The position numbers and the translations under genes were made by a program. The notes under the pieces were generated by a model. That model was not told the DNA's origin and did not search any database. It was given only the letters and a program-made list of their open reading frames with translations. DNA of 64,000 nt from Gracilimonas sp040904925 (GTDB taxonomy: Bacteria; Bacteroidota; Rhodothermia; Balneolales; Balneolaceae), in assembly GCA_040904925.1 (NCBI GenBank), contig JBBDSP010000014.1, forward strand, positions 54,425-118,424, given 5' to 3'. The number at the start of each line of letters is the position of its first letter. Position 1 is the first letter of the stretch. Positions 36,001 through 44,275 of the stretch are shown piece by piece.

Positions 36001-36303
36001 CAGGAACGTGCCGATGCCATGCTTAGAGTACTTGAAGAAGTGGAAAATGAGCTCATGCAAACGAAAGCTGAATCATATCAGGATGTATTGAACTTCCCTA
36101 TTAAGCTGAATAATAAATTAGCTTCTTTAGCTAGTACAGTGGCAACCGGAGACGGGCGCCCCACTCAGCAACAATATGAGGTTTTCGTAGATCTTGAAGA
36201 GCAAATAGATGCACAATTTGAGCGAATTGCTCCAATATTTGAAGGTGAACTGCCAGATTTGATACAGGAAATTGAACAACGTTCGATTCCTATCGAGAAC
36301 TAA
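33091..36303 (+). CDS. Secreted VPS10/sortilin-type beta-propeller protein (BNR repeats)
   Basis: A 1070-residue exported protein; the signal peptide ends TAQAQ (about 33). The main part is a beta-propeller of BNR/sortilin repeats with recurrent S/T-x-D-G-G-x-(N/T)-W: TTDGGINW, SEDGGKTW, TTDGGDNW, STDGGENW, SDDGGDTW and later SRNNGETW, TDDYGESW. An immunoglobulin-like region (about 790-930) and a helical C-terminus follow. Such proteins are often annotated as glycosyl hydrolases, but no catalytic residues are evident, and binding or protease-like roles have been proposed for relatives. It lies just after the susCD operon, with its own terminator. Confidence 0.85.
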   Translation: MLHSYKKPTFYSLLFLFAASLFVFGSTTTAQAQVFGHGEEISDPDYEETHFQELEYRNIGPFRGGRSVAVAGHADQPHTYYTGFTGGGVYKTTDGGINWYNVSDGYFKTGSVGAISVAPSNANVIYAGMGETCIRGNMSAGDGMYRSEDGGKTWEHIGLGDSHFIGEIVVHPKDEDVAWVAVLGHVFGNEGNSERGVFKTTDGGDNWERVLYHNEKTGAVDVEIDPNNPRILYASLWEAYRNPWEMSSGGDGSGLYKSTDGGENWENISQRPGLPKGMSGKIGVAISPLNSDRIWTIIENDNGGLFKSDDGGDTWTRTTADRNLRQRAWYYTHVVAGTNHEDEVYVLNVGFHKSTDGGSTFERIGTPHGDHHDFWVSPNDGNRMIIADDGGGQVSYNGGESWSSYYKYATAQFYQVITDNQFPYRIYGAQQDNSTVGILSRTSGGGITERDWAPVAGGESGYIAPDPDDPNVTYGGSYGGYFNKFNDFTDQSNRVDVWPDNPMGAGAEDLKYRFQWTFPIYISPHDSDILYATSQYVHRSNDEGMSWENISGDLTRNDKSKQGQSGGPLTKDDTSVEYYNTVFTFAESLVEPGVLWTGADDGLIHVSRNNGETWNEVTPDGMPEAMASIIDPSPHNAATAYLAATRYKFDDFSPMLYKTDDYGESWTKITNGIPEGDFTRVIREDPNREGLLYAGTETGVYVSFNDGVKWQPLQLNLPAVPITDLTVHARDKDLVIATQGRSFWILDDLSVLHQLSDEVTNSDYYLFKPETTYLFGRHSEPSPGETLGENPKDGVVIYYNLNNVPDAEVKLRFLESDGTEIRTFSNKQTLEGNPVEESDEFFEEEHNVPYDALTTKEGNNTFEWNMRYPGATNLDGRQILWSGNTTGPRAIPGTYQVQLLVDDEVVGTQNFELTKDPRIETTQEDFQAQFDLHQTIIAKLDTTHKTINRIRDVRSQINDVKSDFSGNTEVQERADAMLRVLEEVENELMQTKAESYQDVLNFPIKLNNKLASLASTVATGDGRPTQQQYEVFVDLEEQIDAQFERIAPIFEGELPDLIQEIEQRSIPIEN

Positions 36304-36320
36304 TTGTTCTTTAAATGCAG

Positions 36321-36356
36321 AAAAGGCCGTGATAATTACTTATCACGGCCTTTTTT
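36321..36356 (+). terminator. Rho-independent terminator after the VPS10 gene
   Basis: GGCCGTGATAA (36325-36335) pairs with TTATCACGGCC (36340-36350) around TTAC, followed by TTTTTT. It also lies opposite the end of the convergent ankyrin gene. Confidence 0.92.
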
Positions 36357-36383
36357 ATGCTTTCTATTTTTTGTACTCAGTAT

Positions 36384-36764
36384 TTAGTGAGCCCCTGCCG
36401 AGTTTAATAATTCTACTACATTCTCATGGTGATGAGTGATAGCCTGATCCTTTGCAGACCATCCACGATTATCATGTACGTCCACATCACTGCTCTGTTC
36501 TATCAAAAGCTGAACAATGTCATAATATCCGTTAGTTGATGCCCAATATAATGCTGAGGTTCCACGGTTATCTCTGTGATCTGCTTCGGCACCATGTTCT
36601 ACCAGGAGCTCAACGATCTCCTTATGACCATACTTAGCTGCTTTTAGCAGTGCAGTTCGGTCATGACTGTCTTTTGTATTTACATCTACGCCATCATTAA
36701 TTAAGCCAATGGTGGTTTCAAGATCACCGTTCTCTGCGGCTTCAAGAAATGTTTCTTCATTCAT
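36384..36764 (-). CDS. Ankyrin-repeat protein
   Basis: A 126-residue soluble protein made of about four ankyrin repeats: LEAAENGDLETTIGLINDG, DRTALLKAAKYGHKEIVELL, GTSALYWASTNGYYDIVQLL and WSAKDQAITHHHENVVELL. There is no signal peptide. Ankyrin repeats mediate protein contacts and the partner is unknown. Convergent with the VPS10 gene. Confidence 0.9.
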   Translation of the reverse strand: MNEETFLEAAENGDLETTIGLINDGVDVNTKDSHDRTALLKAAKYGHKEIVELLVEHGAEADHRDNRGTSALYWASTNGYYDIVQLLIEQSSDVDVHDNRGWSAKDQAITHHHENVVELLNSAGAH

Positions 36765-36890
36765 AACGTATCCTCCTCTATTCAGAGTTATTAGATTAGC
36801 ATCTGTATTGTAGTTTTCGGGGATTCAAATATCAAATTAGAAATACTGATCTATTTTGAAGATTGAATGAATTCAGAATCAGAAAGGCAT

Positions 36891-36967
36891 AAAAAAACCC
36901 GGTATCAAAATCTTAGAGATGTATGTATAGAAAGCTACTTCTGATTATTCTCTTTAGATACCGGGTT
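36891..36967 (-). terminator. Long stem-loop with T-tract, terminator or structured RNA
   Basis: AACCCGGTATC (36896-36906) is the exact complement of 36957-36967. Inside, CTTAGAGA pairs imperfectly with TCTCTTTAG, and AGAAAG/CTTCT can form a tip, giving a nearly continuous 72-base hairpin. On the minus strand it ends in seven T. It lies 70 bp downstream of the radical SAM gene and so may terminate it; the size and internal pairing also fit a small RNA. Confidence 0.55.
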
Positions 36968-37035
36968 AAGCTACAACACATAAGACGAATGCCAGATCAA
37001 ATAGTTCCACTTTTAGGTAAAAAAAATATGACACT

Positions 37036-38094
37036 TTAAAATAAATTTAACTGTGATCCTGAATTGCGGACAAAATTTTCTGTTGTCAGGCCTCTTTTCC
37101 GCTCATTTAATCCCAGCCTTTTTGTATGGACTTTAAAAAGGTCAGATATCTGTTTAGCAAAATTACCTTCCCCTTTCATTCTGGTACCCCATTCAGAGTT
37201 ATTTAGCTTTCCGTCTCTTATATCCAGGATCTTTCTAAGTACCTTTTTCTTTCGTTCAGGATAGTGTTGCTCAAGCCATTCCACAAACAGGTCTTTGACC
37301 TTATAAGGCAAACGTACGATCGTGTATCCGGCATGAGTGGCTCCTGCTGCTGAAGCTTTCTCTAAAATCTTAACACACTCATGATCCGTAAGCCCCGGAA
37401 TGATCGGGGCTACATTTACTCCTACCGGGATTCCCGCATCTGCCAATTTACGTATGGCATCTAACCTTCGGTTTGGTCGGGATGTACGCGGCTCCATTAC
37501 TCCTGTCAGGTCATTATCAAGTGTGGTAACGGAGATCGTTACACTTACACAGTGGTAATCATTCAGTTCACATAAAAGATCGAGATCGCGTGTTATAAGA
37601 TGATTTTTTGTAATGAGGCCAACCGGGTTCCTGAATTCAGCCAATACTTCGAGGCATCCTCTGGTAAGCTTCAGCTTCTTTTCTATAGGTTGATATATAT
37701 CAGTAACTCCACTCATGGCGATGACCTGCGGACTCCATTTTGTAGAACTTAGTTCCTTCTTAAGAAGTTCAGGAGCATTGTATTTCACCACTATTTTAGA
37801 TTCAAAATCCAACCCGGAGGAATATCCTAAATACTCGTGATATGGACGGGCATAACAATAAATGCATCCATGTTCACAACCCCTGTAGGGATTAATACTG
37901 GCGTTAAAGCCAATATCCTCACTCTTGTTATACGTAATTACTGACTGGGTAGCATCTTTAATTAGTTGGGTTTTTGGGGTCGGTTTTTCTCCTGTTTCTT
38001 CATCCAGATCGTAATCTATATAATCTCCCTCAAAACGGTTAACGGGATTATCTGAGGCTCCCCTTCCTCTTATCGGGTTTTTAAAAGTGGACAT
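37036..38094 (-). CDS. PA0069-family radical SAM protein
   Basis: A 352-residue radical SAM protein. The cluster motif is CEHGCIYCY (Cys-x3-Cys-x2-Cys, about 73-81), followed by the PA0069/Rv2578c pattern ARPYHEYLGYSSGLDFESKI and later VGLITKNHLITRDLDLL and MEPRTSRPNRRLDAI. Related to the spore photoproduct lyase branch; the substrate is not known. Cytoplasmic. The N-terminal NPIRGRGASDNPVNRF is also typical. It reads away from the amidohydrolase terminator and is probably monocistronic. Confidence 0.9.
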   Translation of the reverse strand: MSTFKNPIRGRGASDNPVNRFEGDYIDYDLDEETGEKPTPKTQLIKDATQSVITYNKSEDIGFNASINPYRGCEHGCIYCYARPYHEYLGYSSGLDFESKIVVKYNAPELLKKELSSTKWSPQVIAMSGVTDIYQPIEKKLKLTRGCLEVLAEFRNPVGLITKNHLITRDLDLLCELNDYHCVSVTISVTTLDNDLTGVMEPRTSRPNRRLDAIRKLADAGIPVGVNVAPIIPGLTDHECVKILEKASAAGATHAGYTIVRLPYKVKDLFVEWLEQHYPERKKKVLRKILDIRDGKLNNSEWGTRMKGEGNFAKQISDLFKVHTKRLGLNERKRGLTTENFVRNSGSQLNLF

Positions 38095-38157
38095 ATCCTT
38101 TCTGATTTATTACATATATTGCACATATAATATATGTATTCAGGAAACTAATGAAAA

Positions 38158-38189
38158 ACAAAAAGCCCTGTCATTTTGGACAGGGCTTT
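38158..38189 (-). terminator. Rho-independent terminator of the amidohydrolase gene
   Basis: AAAGCCCTGTC (38162-38172) pairs with GACAGGGCTTT (38179-38189) across a six-base loop. On the minus strand it ends in a T-rich tract, 29 bp beyond the amidohydrolase stop. Confidence 0.9.
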
Positions 38190-38217
38190 AATTACAGATA
38201 AATATCAAACAAAGATT

Positions 38218-39873
38218 TTATTCCTGATACACTTTCTCACCAGCTACCCAGGTTTGAAGTACATTTGTTTGCCAGATCTCAATAGACGGCACTTCAAAGA
38301 AATCACGATCCACGACAATGAAGTCGGCCCATTTCCCAGCCTCTAAAGTTCCAAGGATATCCTCTTGGTGTGCGGCGTAAGCAGCATCAATGGTAAAAGA
38401 TTTAAGTGTCTCTTCCCGGCTAAGTGCCTCTTCAGGATACCATCCACCCGGTGGGTTCCCTTCATGGTCTTGGCGGGTTACTGAAGAATACAGGCCATAA
38501 AATGGATTGGAATGTTCAACGGGAAAGTCTGATCCGTTTGCGATCACTGTTCCTTGGTCTAAAAATTTCTGCCAGGCGTATCCTCCTTCGATCCTGTCGG
38601 GTCCAACACGGTCTTCAGCCATATTCTTGTCACTTGTAGCATGAGTTGCCTGCATAGAAGCGATTAGGTCAAGTTCTACAAATCTCGGAATATCTTCCAG
38701 CGAAACAATCTGGGCATGTTCAATACGATGGCGCAAACCCTGATCACCATATTCTTCTCTTGCTGCTTCAAATGAATTCAATACCACATCATTTGCACGG
38801 TCTCCAATAGCATGGATATTGGTCTGAAAGCCGGCTCCTACCGACTTCATCACCATCTCGTTTAGTTCCTCCTGGTCATAAAATAATAAACCGCGATTTC
38901 CGGGATCATCAGAATACGGTTCTTTCATGGCAGCTCCTCGGCTTCCCAATGCTCCGTCAGATGATATCTTTACACTTCGTAGCGCCAGACGATCATCTGC
39001 ATAAGAATTGACCGGCCCGTTTTCGGAAAGCTCGTCAAAGGCTGCTCCTGTTCCACCGATCATCGCATAAATTCGGGTTGTCATTTTACCTTGATCTGCA
39101 AATTTTTTGTATAGATTCCAGGTATCAACACCCATTCCTGCATCGTGAACGGATGTAAGTCCCATACTTGCCATTTGCTCCAGAGCTTTCTCTAAAGCAA
39201 GTTCCATCTCTACCGCTGTTGGTTCGGGAACAATTTCCTGTATATAATTTTCTGCGGCATCTACAAAAACACCGGTTGCATTTCCGGCCCGATCACGAAT
39301 TACTTTTCCGCCTTGCGGATCGGGTGTTTCTCTGCTGATACCTGCCAATTCCATGGCCTTGGTGTTGGCCCATGCTGCATGACCATCAACTCGGGTCAAC
39401 CAAACCGGACGATCATCTACCACATCATCCAAGTCGGCTGCTGTAGGGAATTCATTTTCTTCCCACAAGGTTTGGTTCCACCCTCTGCCTTGTATCCATT
39501 CCAATTCAGGGTTTGCTTCAGCATAGGCCCTGATCGTATCAAGAGTAGCTTCTAATGTTTCGATGCCGGCCAAATTAACATTAAGTTCCTGATAGCCGAG
39601 TCCCATAACGTGTCCGTGGGCATCCGTCATACCCGGAAGCACAGTTTTTCCTTCAAGATCAATTACTTCACCGGTTGGCTCTGAGTCAACAAGTCCATTC
39701 CCTCCAATTTCTACGATCTTCCCATCTTTAACGATCATAGTTTCAAAAGAAATAAGGGAGTCTCCTGAAAAAGTATAGCCATTTAAATTTATAAACGTCT
39801 TTCTATCAGATTGATCTGTACATGCAGAAATAGTGACTGCAACTGTAAAAAGTGTAATAAGTATCTTCTTCAT
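38218..39873 (-). CDS. Amidohydrolase family 3 (YtcJ-like) lipoprotein
   Basis: A 551-residue metal-dependent hydrolase. The N-terminal MKKILITLFTVAVTISAC has a lipobox ending in Cys18, so it is probably anchored on the periplasmic side. DAHGHVMGLG (about 85-94) carries the first metal HxH, NIHAIGDRAND (about 358) and RIEHAQIV (about 389) further ligands, and GSDFPVEHSNPFYG the C-terminal Asp. YtcJ-like proteins hydrolyse cyclic amides or amide bonds; the substrate is unknown. Length is typical (about 550). Monocistronic with its own terminator. Confidence 0.88.
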   Translation of the reverse strand: MKKILITLFTVAVTISACTDQSDRKTFINLNGYTFSGDSLISFETMIVKDGKIVEIGGNGLVDSEPTGEVIDLEGKTVLPGMTDAHGHVMGLGYQELNVNLAGIETLEATLDTIRAYAEANPELEWIQGRGWNQTLWEENEFPTAADLDDVVDDRPVWLTRVDGHAAWANTKAMELAGISRETPDPQGGKVIRDRAGNATGVFVDAAENYIQEIVPEPTAVEMELALEKALEQMASMGLTSVHDAGMGVDTWNLYKKFADQGKMTTRIYAMIGGTGAAFDELSENGPVNSYADDRLALRSVKISSDGALGSRGAAMKEPYSDDPGNRGLLFYDQEELNEMVMKSVGAGFQTNIHAIGDRANDVVLNSFEAAREEYGDQGLRHRIEHAQIVSLEDIPRFVELDLIASMQATHATSDKNMAEDRVGPDRIEGGYAWQKFLDQGTVIANGSDFPVEHSNPFYGLYSSVTRQDHEGNPPGGWYPEEALSREETLKSFTIDAAYAAHQEDILGTLEAGKWADFIVVDRDFFEVPSIEIWQTNVLQTWVAGEKVYQE

Positions 39874-39963
39874 GTTCTTTTGTTAATTAGAGTTTTTAGA
39901 ATATAACGAATCGAGTCTGTTTTGATAAGTAATAAAGCTGACCTGTTTCAAACTTTATTAACC

Positions 39964-40425
39964 TTAGAGTTTTTCATTTTTGATACTCTTTAAATCTACC
40001 CAAAGCTGATCCTTAATATAACTCGGCAGAACAGCCATCTTTTTTATTTCTTCCCTGGAGTAGAAGCCGATATCTCTCAAGATCTGTTGGGAATCTTCCA
40101 ACTCAGGGTCTATACCTAATTTCATTTTACCTTCAACTTTATTTACCAAAAAATAAAACTCAATAGCATGTATCGGTGGTTCGATCACTTCATTGAAATA
40201 CATTAATTTTTGAACTGATACCTTCAATCCTGTTTCTTCTTCAAATTCACGAATCAAAGTTTCTTCAATGGTTTCACCAAGTTCCACACTGCCACCGGGT
40301 GGTAACCAGATCCAGCTATTGGTAACAGGTGACTTTAGTTCAATCAGTAAAAGTTTAGCCTGATCAAACAGAAGGCCACAAGAGCGTACTCTTATTTTAC
40401 TCGAGTAGCGCTTATCAGGCATCAT
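39964..40425 (-). CDS. Nudix hydrolase
   Basis: A 153-residue protein with a complete Nudix box, GSVELGETIEETLIREFEEE followed by TGL (about 45-67), which binds Mg2+ and the diphosphate. The family hydrolyses nucleoside diphosphates linked to other moieties. Its start overlaps the pyrG stop (ATGA), so it is translationally coupled to CTP synthase, suggesting a role in nucleotide sanitation. The exact substrate is unknown. Confidence 0.9.
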   Translation of the reverse strand: MMPDKRYSSKIRVRSCGLLFDQAKLLLIELKSPVTNSWIWLPPGGSVELGETIEETLIREFEEETGLKVSVQKLMYFNEVIEPPIHAIEFYFLVNKVEGKMKLGIDPELEDSQQILRDIGFYSREEIKKMAVLPSYIKDQLWVDLKSIKNEKL

Positions 40426-42077
40426 TTCTCAGTTTGTACTACTTCCTCTTTACTGCTTTTATATAAGTTGGAGGACTTAGCATGTTTGAGGCTGGCCTTT
40501 ACAAAATCAACAAATAAAGGGTGCGGGTTGTTGACAGTACTTTTGAGTTCGGGATGAAATTGAACTCCAACAAACCAGGGGTGATCCGGTATTTCAACGA
40601 TCTCAACCAGGTCTCTTTCAGGATTCATTCCGGCCAGAACCATTCCGTTTTCGGTAAGCTTATAGCGTAAATTATTATTCACTTCATAGCGGTGGCGGTG
40701 GCGCTCATCTATATTTTCTTTACCATATGCATCATATGATTTAGTGCTCTTCTGAAGCTTACAATCATATTTACCAAGACGCATGGTGCCGCCCATATTT
40801 TCAATTTCCTTCTGATCTTGCATGAGATCGATGATCGGGTACTCAGAATCAACAGCAAATTCAGCACTGTTCGCATCTTCCCAGCCGCAAACATTTCGGG
40901 CATACTCAATAACTGCACACTGCATTCCCAAACAGATCCCCAAAAACGGCAGTTCACTCTCACGCGCATATTTGACCGCAGCCAATTTACCTTCAATCCC
41001 TCTGCCGCCAAAACCGGGAGCTACTAATATTCCTGCAACACCTTTGAGCGTATCTGCTACATTTTTGTCGGTAAGATTATCAGACTGTATCCATTGGATG
41101 TTTACCTTACAGTCATTCACAGCACCTGCATGTATAAAAGCTTCAACTATAGATTTATAAGAGTCGTGGTGCTCAACATATTTACCCACGAGTGCAATAT
41201 TTATTTCCCCGGAAGGATTGCATACGGCCTCTACAAAACCAATCCAATTATCTAGTTTTGGTTTGGAGGTTTTGAGCTTAAGCTTTTCGATAACCCGGGA
41301 ATCAAGTCCTTCTTTTTGCATCAATAGAGGTACTTCATAGATGCTTTCGGCATCAGCCGATTCGATCACATCCTCTATCTCAACATTACAGAATTGAGCT
41401 ACTTTACGGCGTATTGATTCATCCAGATGATGCTCGGTCCTGCACACCAAAATATCAGGCTGAAGTCCGCTCTCGGATAATGTTTTAACCGAATGCTGTG
41501 TAGGCTTCGTTTTCAATTCACCGGCTGCAGCTAAATAGGGAACCAGCGTTAAGTGTATAGAGAGTGTATTAGATCTGCCAACATTATAACGAAGCTGACG
41601 AACCGCTTCGATATATGGTAGACTTTCGATATCCCCTACAGTTCCACCAATTTCCACCAAAACAACATCATAATCTCCGGATTTTCCCAGTTTAAGAACA
41701 TGGGATTGAATTTCGTCTGTAATGTGCGGGATAACCTGAACTGTTTTTCCAAGGTAAGCACCTTGTCGCTCCTTCAGGATCACATCATAGTAAACACGAC
41801 CTGTGGTTACATTGTTACTTTGGGAGGTCTTTATATCCAAGAATCGTTCGTAGTGCCCCAGATCAAGATCGGTTTCTGCTCCATCATCTGTTACATAGAC
41901 TTCACCATGTTCGTAGGGATTCATGGTACCCGGATCAACATTGATGTATGGATCCAGTTTTTGAATAGTAACTTTCAGGCCTTGTGCAACGAGCAATCGC
42001 CCTAGTGATGCACAGATTATACCTTTTCCGAGTGATGACGTAACCCCTCCGGTTACAAAAATATATTTAGTGGACAT
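40422..42077 (-). CDS. pyrG: CTP synthase
   Basis: A 551-residue enzyme. The N-terminal amidoligase has GGVTSSLGKGIICASLG (about 10-26) and YEHGEVYVTDDGAETDLDLG. The C-terminal class I glutamine amidotransferase has PFLGICLGMQCAVIEYA with the nucleophilic cysteine (about 390) and GVQFHPELKS. It aminates UTP to CTP using glutamine. Length is standard. The Nudix gene follows with a 4-base overlap. Confidence 0.97.
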   Translation of the reverse strand: MSTKYIFVTGGVTSSLGKGIICASLGRLLVAQGLKVTIQKLDPYINVDPGTMNPYEHGEVYVTDDGAETDLDLGHYERFLDIKTSQSNNVTTGRVYYDVILKERQGAYLGKTVQVIPHITDEIQSHVLKLGKSGDYDVVLVEIGGTVGDIESLPYIEAVRQLRYNVGRSNTLSIHLTLVPYLAAAGELKTKPTQHSVKTLSESGLQPDILVCRTEHHLDESIRRKVAQFCNVEIEDVIESADAESIYEVPLLMQKEGLDSRVIEKLKLKTSKPKLDNWIGFVEAVCNPSGEINIALVGKYVEHHDSYKSIVEAFIHAGAVNDCKVNIQWIQSDNLTDKNVADTLKGVAGILVAPGFGGRGIEGKLAAVKYARESELPFLGICLGMQCAVIEYARNVCGWEDANSAEFAVDSEYPIIDLMQDQKEIENMGGTMRLGKYDCKLQKSTKSYDAYGKENIDERHRHRYEVNNNLRYKLTENGMVLAGMNPERDLVEIVEIPDHPWFVGVQFHPELKSTVNNPHPLFVDFVKASLKHAKSSNLYKSSKEEVVQTEK

Positions 42078-42149
42078 GCGAGATGTGAGTGTAGTTGATG
42101 GATGTAAAATATAGGAGGTTCACCCACCCCATTCAATCTAAAAGGGGAA

Positions 42150-43019
42150 TTAACTACCGTTACTTTTCCACATGTTATCCACAATTTCTTTCAACAGATC
42201 CGGTTTATCTGAAAAAATTCCCCTTACTCCCCGTTTGATCATTTTCTTCATTCCTCTTTCACTATTTACCGTATATACAAATACAGGAAAACTCTTCTCC
42301 AAAGCCTCTTCAGCCCATTTTTTTGAAAATTGCCTATAACTGCAATTAAAGGCATCAGCATTATATTCACCTACTAACTGTGCTGGAGAACGTTTAGCCG
42401 ATTGCCCCTTTTCGTACAACAATGCAGCCTTGATGTCCACATTTATTTCCTTTAAATGGGTAATGGCCTGATAATTGAAGCTGGAAAAAAGTACATAATC
42501 CTCCATCTCATACTTTTTTACCAAATCCCAGGCTTTTTCTTCTATCCCGCCACGCACTTCATCTGTAACTGCTTCAGGTTTGATCTCGATGTTTAAAGCA
42601 ATTTTACCTCTGGCAAACTCCAGTACTTCTTCGAGCGTTGGGATGGGTTCACCCGCATGCTTTTCACTAAACCAGGTTCCTGCGTCTAAATTTTTGAGCT
42701 CATCCAACGTGAAATCTGATACAAGTCCTTTTCCATTGGTTGTTCTGTCTATTGTTTCGTCATGAATAACGACTGGAACTCCATCTTTACTGAGCGTCAC
42801 ATCCAATTCTATCATTTCTGCTCCCATTTCATAGGCAGCACGAAACGCAGACATTGTATTCTCGGGGTGATAAGCACTTGCTCCGCGATGGGCAATAATC
42901 ACAAAATTGTCACCATTATCAGAATAAAGTGAGACTGGTAATTCCATTAATTTTTTCTGAGCAGTTACAGGATTGTAGCTTCCCCATAATACTGCTAACA
43001 GTAGTAAATAAAATCTCAA
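42150..43019 (-). CDS. Exported glycerophosphodiester phosphodiesterase
   Basis: A 289-residue GDPD TIM-barrel enzyme with a signal peptide (MRFYLLLLAVLWG...TAQK). IIAHRGASAYHPENTMSAF (about 41-59) gives the first catalytic His and metal Glu, ELDVTLSKDGVPVVIHDETI (about 76-95) the second His, and LNIEIKPEA the next acidic ligand. It cleaves glycerophosphodiesters from phospholipids in the periplasm to glycerol-3-phosphate and an alcohol. Stands alone, divergent from nothing close. Confidence 0.92.
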   Translation of the reverse strand: MRFYLLLLAVLWGSYNPVTAQKKLMELPVSLYSDNGDNFVIIAHRGASAYHPENTMSAFRAAYEMGAEMIELDVTLSKDGVPVVIHDETIDRTTNGKGLVSDFTLDELKNLDAGTWFSEKHAGEPIPTLEEVLEFARGKIALNIEIKPEAVTDEVRGGIEEKAWDLVKKYEMEDYVLFSSFNYQAITHLKEINVDIKAALLYEKGQSAKRSPAQLVGEYNADAFNCSYRQFSKKWAEEALEKSFPVFVYTVNSERGMKKMIKRGVRGIFSDKPDLLKEIVDNMWKSNGS

Positions 43020-43098
43020 TTTTCTGTACTAATTTATTATGATCAAATTCTTTTTCACCAACATAAGTAGCTGGCTTAACCAAACCATTAACTCAGAA

Positions 43099-43449
43099 TT
43101 AATTTTGTGAAGTAACTACTCTTTTGATGGCCTTGTGCAGTAGTGAATCAAATACACCGGAATCGGTTATAGTCCTGTACATAAAATACAGACCAACCAT
43201 TGTAGTGATACTTCCAAATACTGTCATAATAGTCGCAAGCCACAGCGGGTTGATACTATTTAGCAGTGAAAGCGCTACCACAGAAGTTCCCAAGAATATT
43301 TGCATGGACGCAGCTATAAAATGCAATCCATTGATGGAATGCATGTGATCCATGAATACAGAAATTCCTGAATTACTGTGACCTGTTTTTTCTAACCTTT
43401 TTAGATCATTACTAACAACAGAGTTTTTATATTTCTCTTCTTCAAACAT
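43099..43449 (-). CDS. Two-helix membrane protein of unknown function
   Basis: A 116-residue protein with two hydrophobic helices (about 42-65, FIAASMQIFLGTSVVALSLL, and 70-91, LATIMTVFGSITTMVGLYFM) and a basic C-terminus (HKAIKRVV). I do not recognise the family. Divergent from rlmB, with about 80 bp between the starts. Confidence 0.6.
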   Translation of the reverse strand: MFEEEKYKNSVVSNDLKRLEKTGHSNSGISVFMDHMHSINGLHFIAASMQIFLGTSVVALSLLNSINPLWLATIMTVFGSITTMVGLYFMYRTITDSGVFDSLLHKAIKRVVTSQN

Positions 43450-43528
43450 GTCTTTTATTTTTAGCTAACATTAATACCCACCTTCCTTACTTTATTATAA
43501 CTAAAGTAAACAGACTTTAAAATAAATT

Positions 43529-44275
43529 ATGTCAAAATCAGATAACTTTTTGATCTACGGGCGCAACCCTGTGGAAGAAATCTTGCAGAATCGGCCAAAT
43601 GAAGTAGATAAGGTTTTTGTAAAAAATAATATAAAGCCCAGTACCTACGATAATATCAATGAACTTGCCCAGAAAAACGGAGTTCCTTTAGTAAAGGTTC
43701 CCGGAGCAAAAATTTATAACTTAGTAGGAAAAGTAAATGACCAAGGATTTGTTGCACAATTAAGTGTAGCTCAATACACTGACTTCTTTGAATGGGTTGA
43801 AACTCTGGTACTTTCGAAAAATCCTGCCATTCTTCTTTTACATGGAATAGAAGATCCTCATAACTTTGGGGCTATCCTGCGGTCCGCTGCGGCTGCCGGA
43901 ATGGAGGCTGTTATCATTCCCATGCAAAATCAGGCTCCTGTTAATGCAACCGTATTCAAAACTTCAGCAGGAACCGCGGGGCGCATACCTATTATCCGCG
44001 TTCATAACCTCAATCAGGCTTTTAAAGACCTTAAAGCATTAGGATTTAGTATCGTAGGACTAGACGGAGAGGCGAAACAAACATTATGGGAAGCTGATCT
44101 GGATTACCCGGTAGCTTTTCTGATCGGAAGTGAAGGTGAGGGAATACATTCAGAAAACTTAAAAAGGTGTGACAGCGTACTCAAAATACCTATGACAAAT
44201 AATGTTGAGTCATTGAATGCATCGGTTAGCGTAGCCGTTGTAAGCTATGAGTGGATGCGTAGAAAACAGAACTAA
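43529..44275 (+). CDS. rlmB: SpoU-family 23S rRNA 2'-O-methyltransferase, RlmB type
   Basis: A 248-residue knotted (SPOUT) methyltransferase. The N-terminal substrate-binding domain begins FLIYGRNPVEEIL. The three SpoU motifs follow: DPHNFGAILRSAAAAG (about 108-123), FLIGSEGEGIHSENL (about 200) and IPMTNNVESLNASVSVAV (about 220-237). RlmB methylates G2251 of 23S rRNA. The stop codon overlaps the stop of the convergent DUF1343 gene by three bases. Confidence 0.92.
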   Translation: MSKSDNFLIYGRNPVEEILQNRPNEVDKVFVKNNIKPSTYDNINELAQKNGVPLVKVPGAKIYNLVGKVNDQGFVAQLSVAQYTDFFEWVETLVLSKNPAILLLHGIEDPHNFGAILRSAAAAGMEAVIIPMQNQAPVNATVFKTSAGTAGRIPIIRVHNLNQAFKDLKALGFSIVGLDGEAKQTLWEADLDYPVAFLIGSEGEGIHSENLKRCDSVLKIPMTNNVESLNASVSVAVVSYEWMRRKQN

